Notes under the pieces: model-generated
The model's database searches: none
What the model was told of the DNA's origin: nothing
Seen by the model: only the letters and a program-made list of their open reading frames with translations
Position numbers and translations under genes: made by a program
In this document: positions 36,948 to 44,933 of the stretch, one piece after another
Numbering within the stretch: the stretch's first letter is position 1
Layout of the letters: the number at the start of each line of letters is the position of its first letter
From: PHAA01 sp022706565
Lineage (GTDB): Bacteria > Bacillota > Syntrophomonadia > Syntrophomonadales > Syntrophomonadaceae
Assembly (NCBI GenBank): GCA_040769385.1
Contig: JAXGLD010000002.1
Coordinates: forward strand, 1-64,000
DNA length: 64,000 bases
Direction of reading: 5' to 3'

Positions 36948-38228
36948 TTACATGAGGTAGCGCAGATATACGTAACCGGTAGCAATTATTACGGAGACGA
37001 TCATCATTGGCATTCCTACTTTGGCGAAGCCCCAGAAGGTAATCTTCAAACCATGGCGCTCGGCTATGCCGGCCACCACCACGTTGGCCGAAGCCCCGAT
37101 GATGGTGCCGTTGCCTCCCAGGCAGGCTCCCAGAGCCAATGACCACCAAAGGGGATCCATGGGCATCCCCGACATCATCCCCACGTCCTTCAGCAAAGGT
37201 ATCATTGCCGCCACAAAGGGGATATTGTCCACGATGGCGGAAGCGAACGCCGACACCCACAGAATCAGGATAGCGGTAAGGGGGAAGTTTCCCTGGGTCA
37301 GGATCATGGCTTGCTGAGCCAAAGTGGTGATGACCCCGGTTCTGACCAGGCTCTCCACCAGGATAAACAATCCCATAAAGAAGAACAAAGTGGGCCACTC
37401 CACAGTCAGCAGAACATCTTCCGGTTCTTCCCGGGTGACGATCATCAGCAGCACCGCCCCAGCCAGTGCTATGGTCGCCGACTCCAGATGCAGGGGCTGA
37501 TGCAGGAAGAATCCTATTATGGTCAGGGCCAAGACGGCTAACGATCTTTTCAGGATAAACCAGTCCCGGATCGCATCCCATTCGTTCATGGCCATGACTT
37601 TTTGTTGATCAGCTTCGGTAACTTGAAAAGTGCGCCCATAGATCAGGACTATCAGGGCCATTATCAGTGGCATTATGATCAGAACGGCCGGGGCCAGGTT
37701 TACTATGAAATCATTGAATCCCAGGTGGGTGGCCGAACCGATCAGGATATTGGGCGGATCCCCGATAAGAGTGGCGGTCCCGCCAATATTGGAACCGATC
37801 ACTTCACAAATCAAAAAAGGCATGGGGTTTAGCTGCAATTGGTCCGTGATAGCAAAAGTAACCGGCACCATCAGCAAGACCGTGGTCACATTATCCAACC
37901 AAGCCGATATAAAGGCAGTTATGACGGTCAGCAAAACCAGCAGCAGAACCGGTCTCCCTCTGGAGACCTTGGTCGCCCATATGGCCACAAATTCAAAAAT
38001 ACCGCTGCGGCGAGTGATGTTGACGATGATCATCATCCCCACCAGCAAGCCGATGGTATTCCAATCGATGCCCGCAAAGGCTTCTTCCTGGGTGAGGATA
38101 CCAAATACGACTATCACTACTGCTCCAGCCAGGCTCACCACGGCTCGGTGCAGCTTCTCCGCCATTATCATCCCGTAGGCCGACAGAAACACGGCCACGG
38201 CGATGGTTGCATCAAAACCCTGCATCAT
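36948..38228 (-). CDS. ArsB/NhaD-type ion permease
   Basis: The 426-residue membrane protein has about eleven hydrophobic helices and two inverted halves, as in the ion transporter (IT) superfamily. Diagnostic segments are DWNTIGLLVGMMIIV, WLDNVTTVLLMVP, IGSNIGGTATLIGDPPNILIG, FMGLFILVESLV and ALGACLGGNGTIIGASANVV. The substrate may be arsenite, Na+/H+ or a carboxylate; it cannot be decided from sequence. It converges with hpt, and a REP-like repeat follows upstream of its start. No arsR or arsC is adjacent. Confidence 0.88.
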   Translation of the reverse strand: MMQGFDATIAVAVFLSAYGMIMAEKLHRAVVSLAGAVVIVVFGILTQEEAFAGIDWNTIGLLVGMMIIVNITRRSGIFEFVAIWATKVSRGRPVLLLVLLTVITAFISAWLDNVTTVLLMVPVTFAITDQLQLNPMPFLICEVIGSNIGGTATLIGDPPNILIGSATHLGFNDFIVNLAPAVLIIMPLIMALIVLIYGRTFQVTEADQQKVMAMNEWDAIRDWFILKRSLAVLALTIIGFFLHQPLHLESATIALAGAVLLMIVTREEPEDVLLTVEWPTLFFFMGLFILVESLVRTGVITTLAQQAMILTQGNFPLTAILILWVSAFASAIVDNIPFVAAMIPLLKDVGMMSGMPMDPLWWSLALGACLGGNGTIIGASANVVVAGIAERHGLKITFWGFAKVGMPMMIVSVIIATGYVYLRYLM

Positions 38229-38248
38229 TGCTACCTCTTATTCCCCAA

Positions 38249-38333
38249 GGCATGGGGACGCTTCTTTTTCCCCGCTCATCTAACGCCCGCACACGGGGCA
38301 TGGAGACGGTTCTTTTGCCTCGCTCGTCTAATG
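38249..38333. repeat. Tandem pair of REP-like repeats
   Basis: Two 37-bp units (38249-38285 and 38297-38333) share the pattern GGCATGG[G/A]GACG[G/C]TTCTTTT followed by CGCTC[A/G]TCTAA. The same GGGGACGGTTCTTTT motif recurs inverted at 39403-39440 and 42295-42375. It lies between the permease and nitroreductase genes. Confidence 0.75.
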
Positions 38334-38354
38334 TCCCCCCGAATTTTTGCCTGT

Positions 38355-38891
38355 CTACTTGGGCCAAGGCGTACCGAATTTCTCCAGGTGCGCTTTTTTG
38401 TAGGGCAAATCCCCTTCGCTGCGAGGAGCCTTTTTTTCGTCAGGGTATCCGACGGCAATTATAGCCTCCACCTCATACTTCTCCGGGATTTCCAGCAGGT
38501 TCTTTATGTAATCCCCGGCCTTTTCACCAGGGCAGTGTTCCCGGCCTCGAATCTGAATCCAGCATGAACCCAAATCCATCGATGCGGCCGTCAAATGAAC
38601 CAGCGTGGCGGCGATGGAGGTGTCTTCCACCCATACATCGGATATGCCTGGATCAGCCACGATCACCACTCCCAGAGCGGCACTCTTGAGAAAGGCGGCG
38701 CTGTGAGGTTTGCTGACCGACAACTTCTCCAGCACTATGGGGTCGGTGACCATAATGAACTCCCAGGGCTGGCGGCCGCGCGAGGAGGGAGACAACAAAG
38801 CTGCTTTAACCAAACATTGCATTTCCTCAGGCTTGAGCGGAGTCTGTTTATACCGACGGATGCTCCTCCGTTTTTTCAAAAGATTCAACAT
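38355..38891 (-). CDS. Nitroreductase-family protein
   Basis: The 178-residue protein has the FMN-binding RRSIRRYKQTPLKPEEM at the N-terminus and AIIAVGYPDEKKAPR near the end, with SPSSRGRQPWEFIMV in between, a compact form of the family. The ATG at 38891 follows GGAGGTCTTGAT; the longer frame upstream is not supported. The physiological substrate is unknown. It is unrelated in position to the nitroreductase at 26528, which is a different subgroup. Confidence 0.9.
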   Translation of the reverse strand: MLNLLKKRRSIRRYKQTPLKPEEMQCLVKAALLSPSSRGRQPWEFIMVTDPIVLEKLSVSKPHSAAFLKSAALGVVIVADPGISDVWVEDTSIAATLVHLTAASMDLGSCWIQIRGREHCPGEKAGDYIKNLLEIPEKYEVEAIIAVGYPDEKKAPRSEGDLPYKKAHLEKFGTPWPK

Positions 38892-39135
38892 ATCAAGACC
38901 TCCTTGAATGATCAATCTGGCCGACAAATTTTCCCACCGGACATCAGCATTAATTCTAGCATAAGCCGACCGCGGCACGAAACTAAAATACCCGATGCGC
39001 GCATACGCGGGCACATTTCTTTTGCCTGCTGTAAAATAGCCCAGGGCCAGGCATGGTTGGGCACTCAATTTGTGCTTAGTATATTTAGCAATAACGGGAA
39101 CACGGCGCTTCAGGGGTTTCAGTGTTTCTCATAGC

Positions 39136-39390
39136 AGGAAGATGATGCAGCTTTTATTTTTATTGTAGAAGATGAAAAGGCGGTTCGAACAGTCGAGGAC
39201 GGACGAGCTTATCTTTCAGCATATTGGCACAATCAGTATCAGGGAATGGATTCCGATGAAATCAAGACAGATAGGCAAAGACAAATCGAGGTAATTCGAT
39301 ACCTGCGAACCAACAGGATTGTCACAGCGAATGATCGCGTCAATTCTCGGTGTTCCCAAGGGTGTCGCAGAGAAAATCAAATCTGAATAG
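39136..39390 (+). pseudogene. Degenerate gene fragment, HTH-like C-terminus resembling RAYT
   Basis: The 558-bp gap between the nitroreductase start (38891) and the CmpB-like gene holds a broken reading frame. One frame reads TDRQRQIEVIRYL. After a shift near 39305 another frame gives GLSQRMIASILGVPKGVAEKI, ending at TAG 39388-39390. The last part resembles the helix-turn-helix tail found at the end of REP-associated tyrosine transposases (GLS-x-R-x-IA-x-LLG-x-S-x-G). A REP-like repeat begins right after the stop. No intact start is present, so it is a remnant; the RAYT assignment is tentative. Confidence 0.45.
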
Positions 39391-39402
39391 GGAAACCGGG
39401 GT

Positions 39403-39440
39403 AAAAGAACCGTCCCTATGCCTCTAAAGAACCGTGCCCA
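39403..39440. repeat. REP-like repeat next to the gene remnant
   Basis: AAAAGAACCGTCCCTATGCC and AAAGAACCGTGCCC lie in tandem here. They are the reverse complement of the GGGGACGGTTCTTTT motif of 38249-38333. The position directly downstream of the remnant fits a REP-plus-transposase arrangement. Confidence 0.6.
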
Positions 39441-39448
39441 ATGCTTCG

Positions 39449-39943
39449 CTAACTGTCGCCAGCTGCCTCCCGGTCGGCTTCCCCATAATATATTAGCTGG
39501 GCTCGGACCAGAAAATCACAGAGCCTTTCATATATTAAACCGGCCGTGAACCACACCGGAAAGTAGTCCAGCCGGATCAATCCGTCCAGGGCCAAGCTGC
39601 CGGCCTGACTGTAGTCCCAAGGGCATACACCGATGGCCGCCCTCAGCAACCATCCGCTCAGGTACTCGATGATAAAAAAGGTACCCGCCCAGATCGTCCC
39701 CCGGACCGGCCAAGGCATGGTCCGCATCTGCTTCCGCATCGGCTCCAGGAAGACGGCCAATCCATAGATAGGAAACATCCACAGATAGGTTTGTCCCGAT
39801 AGTTTCACCGATCCTGATAACATCGAATACGACCCGGTAAACAATATCTCGGCGATCCAGCCTAATAATCCATACAAAATAAATCTGACCAACATGTCCA
39901 TAGTATGCTTTGACAGCGGTAAAAATTTGCGCCGATGAGCCAT
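39449..39943 (-). CDS. Putative ABC-transporter type IV permease-like membrane protein (CmpB-like)
   Basis: The 164-residue protein has about four hydrophobic helices. The family pattern GLLGWIAEILFTGS, LWMFPIYGLAVFLEP, GWLLRAAIGVCPWDYS and RLDYFPVWFTAGLIYERL matches small CmpB-like (PF06541-type) membrane proteins common in Firmicutes. Whether they are transporters is uncertain. The start at 39943 has no strong site; the ATG at 39901 is an alternative. Confidence 0.75.
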   Translation of the reverse strand: MAHRRKFLPLSKHTMDMLVRFILYGLLGWIAEILFTGSYSMLSGSVKLSGQTYLWMFPIYGLAVFLEPMRKQMRTMPWPVRGTIWAGTFFIIEYLSGWLLRAAIGVCPWDYSQAGSLALDGLIRLDYFPVWFTAGLIYERLCDFLVRAQLIYYGEADREAAGDS

Positions 39944-40045
39944 GATCTACCCGGCCAAATAATGGCTAATCAGGTAAAATAATTGGTCCCTGGCTTTCCC
40001 CCGCCAAGGACCAGTCGTTTTTTGCAGCGTTCCTCCAGAGAGCCG

Positions 40046-40636
40046 TCAACTATGGTCTCCCATAAAGAAGCGGTGCTGGTGGTTATAAAACTCGTAGATA
40101 TGTTCCAGGGTCTCTCCGAAGCGCTGGAAATGGATCACTTCCCGCTGACGCAGGAAAGCCAGGGTCTCGGATATCCCCGGGTCATCGGATAGCTGCAGGA
40201 GATACTCATAAGTGGCCCGCGCCTTTTGCTCGGCCGCCAGGTTTTCATGCAGGTCGGCCACCGGGTCGCCCTTGGACTGGATATACTGGGCTACCCAGGG
40301 TACGCCATCGCCATTTACGAAATAGAGGGCCTTGTCGTGGTCGGCATAATAGCCGTCCAGCCCGGCGGCCTTGATCTCCTCCAGGGATGCATCCTTGATC
40401 AGGTTGTACACCATGGTAGCCACGATCTCCATGTGCGCCAATTCCTCGGTGCCAATATCGTTGAGGACGGCCTTGGACCGACCGGTGGGCATGGTATAGC
40501 GCTGGGTCAGATACCGCAGCGAAGCCGCCAGTTCACCGTCGGGGCCGCCATACTGGGTGATGATGACTTTGGCCAGCTTGGGATTGGTGCTGCAGATCCG
40601 GCTGGGAAATTCCAATTTCTTTTCATAAATCCACAT
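40046..40636 (-). CDS. cotJC: Spore coat protein CotJC (manganese catalase-like)
   Basis: The 196-residue protein is a ferritin-fold, dimanganese-catalase-like spore coat component. Metal-ligand motifs are GELAASLRYLTQR, NDIGTEELAHMEIVATM and HENLAAEQKARATYEYL. It follows cotJB by three bases, forming the usual cotJA-cotJB-cotJC operon. It probably protects or shapes the spore coat in the mother cell. It is paralogous to the stand-alone Mn catalase at 41347. Confidence 0.93.
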   Translation of the reverse strand: MWIYEKKLEFPSRICSTNPKLAKVIITQYGGPDGELAASLRYLTQRYTMPTGRSKAVLNDIGTEELAHMEIVATMVYNLIKDASLEEIKAAGLDGYYADHDKALYFVNGDGVPWVAQYIQSKGDPVADLHENLAAEQKARATYEYLLQLSDDPGISETLAFLRQREVIHFQRFGETLEHIYEFYNHQHRFFMGDHS

Positions 40637-40639
40637 CGG

Positions 40640-40915
40640 CTAGACTCCTTTCATATGTGCAAAGTTGATCTGCCAGGGCCAGGGCTCCTCCACCCAGCGC
40701 CAGGGGTAGTCGCTGTCGGAGTATCCGAAGTTGGTCAGGGGGCCGAAGCGAGCCTCATATTCTCTTTTCAGTTCATTAAGCTGCTCTACCGTGGCATTGT
40801 AGGCGTCCAGGGCACGCCGCTCGCCGGGGTGAGTATCGAGAAAGAGATTAAGCTCGACCGCGGTAAATTCCAGGGCCATGATATCTATAAGCATCTGCAT
40901 TCTAACGGTTGACAT
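40640..40915 (-). CDS. cotJB: Spore coat protein CotJB
   Basis: The 91-residue protein contains the family segments LIDIMALEFTAVELNLFLDTHPG and the C-terminal YPWRWVEEPWPWQ. It is the middle gene of the coat operon. It overlaps cotJA by 14 bases and is followed by cotJC after three bases. Function in the coat is structural and not known in detail. Confidence 0.92.
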   Translation of the reverse strand: MSTVRMQMLIDIMALEFTAVELNLFLDTHPGERRALDAYNATVEQLNELKREYEARFGPLTNFGYSDSDYPWRWVEEPWPWQINFAHMKGV

Positions 40916-41144
40916 GTCTTTTCCCCCTTTTCATCTTCCTGATGGCCGTCTTAAACCGGCGCGCTCTCATGGTGCCGGGAGCAGGCATCCCGTCCGGAAC
41001 CGGCGGTTGGAAATAGTAGGGGCGGTAAAGTTCTGGAAATATGGTGCCTCGAAACAAGCCTTCCCGGGGCGGCCAGCGCCTGACATACTGTTGTATCTGG
41101 ATGCGGGCGCGGGCCAGGTCGTTGTTGATTCGCTGATTATCCAA
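40902..41144 (-). CDS. cotJA: Spore coat-associated protein CotJA
   Basis: The 80-residue, Arg/Pro-rich protein starts at TTG 41144 with AGGAGGACTTGTT upstream. The family core QYVRRWPPREGLFRGTIFPELYRPYY is recognisable. It leads the cotJABC operon, so the first promoter of this unit lies in the 200-bp gap before the Mn catalase gene. Confidence 0.85.
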   Translation of the reverse strand: MDNQRINNDLARARIQIQQYVRRWPPREGLFRGTIFPELYRPYYFQPPVPDGMPAPGTMRARRFKTAIRKMKRGKRHVNR

Positions 41145-41346
41145 AACAAGTCCTCCTTTCGCATAACGGCAATCATTAGGGCTATATGATATTTATTTAT
41201 TCAAATTAAGGCATGGTTGTTACAAAGTGCCTCTATAACCAGCCGCTCCATAAGGGAAGGGTTTCCTTGGTAAGCATGGATTGGCGGGGATAATAAGATG
41301 TCTATGCGTGAAACCTACTACAAAACTGCAAAAGGAGTGAAAATAC

Positions 41347-42024
41347 TTGTTTAAACATGAAAAAGCCCTCCTACACGAGGTCAGGGTAGATAATCCCAAT
41401 CCCAATTATGCAGCCCTGCTGCAGGAGCAATTAGGGGGGCCCCAGGGTGAACTGAAAGCAGCCATGCAGTATTTATCTCAGAGTTTTCGGGTCCAAGATC
41501 CCGCCATCAAGGACCTGTTCCTGGACATCGCCTCCGAAGAGCTGAGCCACATGGAGATGGTGGCCACCGCGATCAACCTGCTCAATGGGCACAACCTGGA
41601 CGCCAACAACGCTACCATTGGAAACGTCGAGGCCCATGTGCTGACCGGCCTGACCCCAGCGCTGACCAATGCCTCCGGCTTCCCCTGGACTGCCGCTTAT
41701 GTTAACGAAACAGGGGACCTGGCGGCTGACCTTTTATCCAACATCGCCGCCGAGCAGCGGGCCAAGGTGGTTTATGAGTATCTGTATCGCCAGATAAACG
41801 ACAAAGGGGTCCGGGACACCATCGATTTCCTGTTGAACCGGGAAGAAGCCCACAACACCATGTTCCGGGAGGCCTTCAACCGCATCCAGGATTCCGGTTC
41901 CCAGCAGAATTGGGGCGTGACCCAGGACTCCAAGATATACTTCGACCTGTCCACCCCCGGCGGCCAGACCTTCAACGCTGACAATGCCAAAGCCCCGAGC
42001 TTTAAGAACCCCAACGCCCACTGA
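41347..42024 (+). CDS. Manganese-containing catalase (non-haem)
   Basis: The enzyme breaks down hydrogen peroxide with a dimanganese site. The 225-residue protein shows GELKAAMQYLSQS, DIASEELSHMEMVATAI and SNIAAEQRAKVVYEYL, the metal-binding helices of the family. The start is TTG at 41347, nine bases after AAAGGAG. The gene is divergent from cotJABC, whose cotJC product has the same fold, so the locus couples coat and peroxide functions. A terminator follows at 42053. Confidence 0.93.
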   Translation: MFKHEKALLHEVRVDNPNPNYAALLQEQLGGPQGELKAAMQYLSQSFRVQDPAIKDLFLDIASEELSHMEMVATAINLLNGHNLDANNATIGNVEAHVLTGLTPALTNASGFPWTAAYVNETGDLAADLLSNIAAEQRAKVVYEYLYRQINDKGVRDTIDFLLNREEAHNTMFREAFNRIQDSGSQQNWGVTQDSKIYFDLSTPGGQTFNADNAKAPSFKNPNAH

Positions 42025-42052
42025 TAATTGGCGCTGACATTACGGTCACACG

Positions 42053-42103
42053 AAAACAAGACGGTTCTCACCGGGTATTGACCCAGATCGAGAACCGTCT
42101 TTT
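42053..42103 (+). terminator. Intrinsic terminator after Mn catalase
   Basis: AAGACGGTTCTC (42058-42069) pairs with GAGAACCGTCTT (42090-42101), then TTTTGG. The stem shares GACGGTTCT with the REP-like repeats. A second hairpin at about 42177-42221 (GAAAGAT..GACTGC / GCAGTC..ATCTTTC) follows in the same gap. Confidence 0.8.
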
Positions 42104-42294
42104 GGTGACTAATCTAGTACTATAAGCATATCAGCGTTTTCGGACTATTTATCCGAGACACGTGCCCATGAGCAAACGAAAGATAGACTGCGTGTTCGGC
42201 AGTCTACCCATCTTTCGAATCGGGTTTTTCCCTATTGCTCTTTGACCAGGTATTATAGATCAGGCGGCCGAACAATCTTCAAAATTATAATACA

Positions 42295-42375
42295 TGCATG
42301 GTCCCCGTGCCTCGCATGAGGTGCCGAGTGAACCAAGCCAAAACGAACGAAGCAAAAGAACCGTCCCCGTGCTCT
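42295..42375. repeat. REP-like repeat, inverted copy
   Basis: GGTCCCCGTGCC and AAAAGAACCGTCCCCGTGC lie about 40 bases apart. On the minus strand this reads GCACGGGGACGGTTCTTTTG followed by CTTCGTTCGTTTTGG, like the units at 38249-38333. It occupies the end of the 363-bp gap between Mn catalase and the response regulator. Confidence 0.75.
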
Positions 42376-42387
42376 GCCCGTACTCTG

Positions 42388-43104
42388 CTAGGCTTTGAAC
42401 TCGGTCACATTGCCCTTGTACTTGTCTCCGCTGGGCAGGGTGCGATCATAATTCTTGAGTTTGATTTCCCAGCCATAAGGCCCTTTCATTATGGCCTCGA
42501 TGTAGTTGCGGTTGACGACGAATGACTTGTGGCATTGGACAAAGTATCTGGGCAACATCATTTTTATCTTCCGCAAGGACATCTTTTTCAGGGGGTATTC
42601 TTCATTATAAGTGTACAGGGTCGAGTTATTGCCGCATACTTCGAAGTACAGAATATCCCGGGCCGGGATGCGCAGGTAATGGTCCCGGTACTTAAAGGTC
42701 ACCACCACTCGGTCGTCTTCCGAAACGCTGGTGATCTTGTAACGGCTGAGCATTTCGACAGTTGACAGCAATAGTTCTTCATCGTACGGTTTGACGAAAA
42801 AATCATAGCAGCGTATCTGCCGGTAGGCTTCTATCTCATAATAATCGTCCCCGCTCAGGAAGATGATCCAGGTAAACTGATAACAGGGAATACGGCGTAT
42901 CCGCTGAGCCAGTTCCAGGCCCGATTCGCCGGGCAGGTCTGTGTCCAAGATGATCAGTTCCATCTTATTGTCTTCAAGCATCTCCATCGCACCGCTGGCA
43001 TCCTCAGCACAGAAGCAATTAAAATTCGCGTTGGAGCCTTTCATAACTTGATAGATTCTGTTAGCCTCATTATTGTCGGCCACGACCATCAGCACATTAA
43101 TCAT
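42388..43104 (-). CDS. LytTR-type response regulator
   Basis: The 238-residue protein has an N-terminal receiver domain (phospho-acceptor Asp in ELIILDTDLPGESG, signature Lys in CYDFFVKPYDEE). It has a C-terminal LytTR DNA-binding domain (HYLRIPARDILYFEVCGNNSTLYT ... FVQCHKSFVVNRNYIEAI). No sensor kinase gene is adjacent, so its input partner is unknown. Its transcript begins behind a c-di-GMP-I riboswitch and terminator (43180-43308), an unusual second control input. Confidence 0.92.
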   Translation of the reverse strand: MINVLMVVADNNEANRIYQVMKGSNANFNCFCAEDASGAMEMLEDNKMELIILDTDLPGESGLELAQRIRRIPCYQFTWIIFLSGDDYYEIEAYRQIRCYDFFVKPYDEELLLSTVEMLSRYKITSVSEDDRVVVTFKYRDHYLRIPARDILYFEVCGNNSTLYTYNEEYPLKKMSLRKIKMMLPRYFVQCHKSFVVNRNYIEAIMKGPYGWEIKLKNYDRTLPSGDKYKGNVTEFKA

Positions 43105-43179
43105 CTGGCTACACCCTTCCTAATTACCTGCCAATATCCGCTTGCCAACTGCGGGTGACACAAACCACCGGCTGTTCCA

Positions 43180-43213
43180 TCAAATAAAGAAAACTGCAGC
43201 AGCTGCCGCAGTT
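43180..43213 (-). terminator. Expression-platform terminator of the c-di-GMP riboswitch
   Basis: On the minus strand AACTGC and GCAGTT flank a GC-rich loop, followed by TTCTTTATTT. It lies between the aptamer and the LytTR regulator start, so ligand-controlled attenuation is likely. Confidence 0.8.
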
Positions 43214-43230
43214 CGGACCGTTTATCCTCA

Positions 43231-43308
43231 CAATGGCAACCGGCTGTCATAGCGTAACGCCTTAGACCCTGTGGCTTTGCGTCCCTGGCTTTCACCAGGT
43301 TTGCCTTT
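43231..43308 (-). promoter_or_regulatory. Cyclic di-GMP-I riboswitch (GEMM)
   Basis: The minus strand reads AAAGGCAAACCTGG, GTGAAAGCCAGGGACGCAAAGCC, ACAGGGTCTAAGGCG and TATGACAGCCGGTTGCC, the full GEMM-I consensus. It has the GAAA tetraloop, the GGACGCAAAGCC strand and the GCCGGTTGCC closing stem. It precedes the LytTR response regulator by about 130 bases, with a terminator in between. A short open frame across it is an accident of translation. Confidence 0.95.
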
Positions 43309-43495
43309 ATCCGCTCCGGATGAAATATTGGTTTGAAACAAATACATTACGGGGTGAAATACCCCTTACTAACCTATACGATATAAATTGGATTGAATCG
43401 ATGTTTATTCAATAAATATTAAAGGGAAAAATATCACTTGAAGAAATTCCGGCGCTTCGAGTGGGTGGAGTTACAAAGTGGCAGTATCGTATATT

Positions 43496-44491
43496 TCAAA
43501 CCATGTACCTGATGTCCATGCCACCCAGCTTGTGCGCCAATTCTTCGCGCAGGAACGATTCAGCCGGTTCCCGCACGGTGTTCCGATAGCAGTACTTGCC
43601 CCTCCCCCGCCCGGTCATCATCTCTTTTCGGTAGATCGGTGTGGCGTTGGGAAATGCATCGCTGTTAATGGCGTTGTGTACGTAGCTGTAGGTCATAAAT
43701 ATGACTTCGATGAATCCTTCCCGCTGCACCCGGTCGGACAGCTTGTCAGCCAATTCTTCGATCAATTCCTGGTAGAGGTTTTGCCAATCTTCCACTAAAA
43801 CAACCGGAGCAATCAGCAGCCCTACTTTGTAACCGGCCTCGGCCATTCGGTTCAGGGCATCGATGCGCTGCGCCAACGACGATGTGCCCAACTCCACTCG
43901 CCGAATGATGAAATCAGGATTCACGCTCATCCGGAAGATAACCCGGCCACGGTGATCCAGATCAAGCAGCGGTTCCACCATATCGAATTTAGTGGGAAAG
44001 GTTATAAATCCCCGGCTGGCAGTTGCGAATCTCTCGATAACCCATGGGAGGTTGTCGGTGATGGTGTTTTCCAGGACCAGATCGCTGTTGCTGCCGATTT
44101 CGAACGTAAGGTCACGGCCGGCTGACTCTGCACACTTGATCAGTTTCTTCATCATATGTTCACGATTGACAAACAACCGCAGGTAAGAACATTTGTTGTA
44201 GTTGCACACCAGGTAACAGTACAGGCACATAGCGCTGCACCCCGAGGAAGTGAAAGGAACCAAGTAATCGGAGACTTTGTAGTTCTGTACATACTTGTGC
44301 GTCTTTCTGACCCCGATGATGAGGTAATTCTTCATGCGGGGGAAATCCTGGTTAGGGCGAGAAGTCAGTTCTTCTATGCGGTTATGGTTCTCAATCTCGA
44401 TCCAGGGAACATCGCGGTATCGCTGTTGGAGCCTGCGGCCCAATTCATATTCCAGGGCGGCCGCTTCGAAGAATATTTTGGTGGGAAACAA
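43496..44491 (-). CDS. splB: Spore photoproduct lyase (radical SAM)
   Basis: SplB repairs the thymine dimer (spore photoproduct) that forms in UV-irradiated spores, using a radical SAM mechanism. The cluster-binding motif is GCSAMCLYC (C-x3-C-x2-C). Other family blocks are KNYLIIGVRKTHKYVQNYK, FEIGSNSDLVLEN and RMSVNPDFIIRRVELGTSS. An in-frame TTG at 44497 is possible, but GGAGGG is better spaced for the TTG at 44491, which gives the family's usual start (MFPTKIFFEAAALEY). Strong evidence for an endospore former. Confidence 0.93.
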   Translation of the reverse strand: MFPTKIFFEAAALEYELGRRLQQRYRDVPWIEIENHNRIEELTSRPNQDFPRMKNYLIIGVRKTHKYVQNYKVSDYLVPFTSSGCSAMCLYCYLVCNYNKCSYLRLFVNREHMMKKLIKCAESAGRDLTFEIGSNSDLVLENTITDNLPWVIERFATASRGFITFPTKFDMVEPLLDLDHRGRVIFRMSVNPDFIIRRVELGTSSLAQRIDALNRMAEAGYKVGLLIAPVVLVEDWQNLYQELIEELADKLSDRVQREGFIEVIFMTYSYVHNAINSDAFPNATPIYRKEMMTGRGRGKYCYRNTVREPAESFLREELAHKLGGMDIRYMV

Positions 44492-44658
44492 CGCCAACCC
44501 TCCAGCCCATGGAAAATTACCGGGCGTCTCGAGCCCGTTACTATAAAACTAGGTTGGATCAATAGCGGTTCTGCTATACAGAAACATTACCGCCCTCCTC
44601 ACTCTCGGTATAATTTTGGCTTCCCCGTATAACCTAAAACAAAAAAGGAGGCCCGATA

Positions 44659-44874
44659 ATGGACCTGAGAGTACTTATAGATTCAGCTATTTCCCACATG
44701 AATGACGCTAAACGCGAGATGGAGGAGCTGCCGGCCGGCAGTGCCAACGCCAACGTCATCTTCGAAATGGAACTGGCTTATGACGCCCTTGAAGACAGCA
44801 TCAAACATTGCGGGGGCATTTTCGGTCCCAGCGAGTTTAACATCAATCGCCGCCGGCGCGACATCGAATCCTAG
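44659..44874 (+). CDS. Small hypothetical protein
   Basis: The 71-residue protein is preceded by AAAAAGGAGGCCCGATA, a strong site. It is acidic in its first half (AKREMEELPAGSANANVIFEMELAYDALEDS) and ends in a basic, Arg-rich tail (NINRRRRDIES). No membrane segment. No family recognised. It lies between splB and the UGA-containing glutaredoxin gene, on the opposite strand to both. Confidence 0.65.
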   Translation: MDLRVLIDSAISHMNDAKREMEELPAGSANANVIFEMELAYDALEDSIKHCGGIFGPSEFNINRRRRDIES

Positions 44875-44933
44875 TCTTAATCTACTTGGCGGATGTTGTT
44901 ATGGCGGATCTGCCCACCACCCCAGCCCCAGCT

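Noticed and set aside
43101..43295. Small ORF with Cys residues (MKARDAKPQGLRRY...) upstream of the LytTR regulator, reminiscent of a signalling peptide.
   Set aside because: It lies across the c-di-GMP-I riboswitch and terminator, has no ribosome binding site, and its sequence is the translation of the aptamer.
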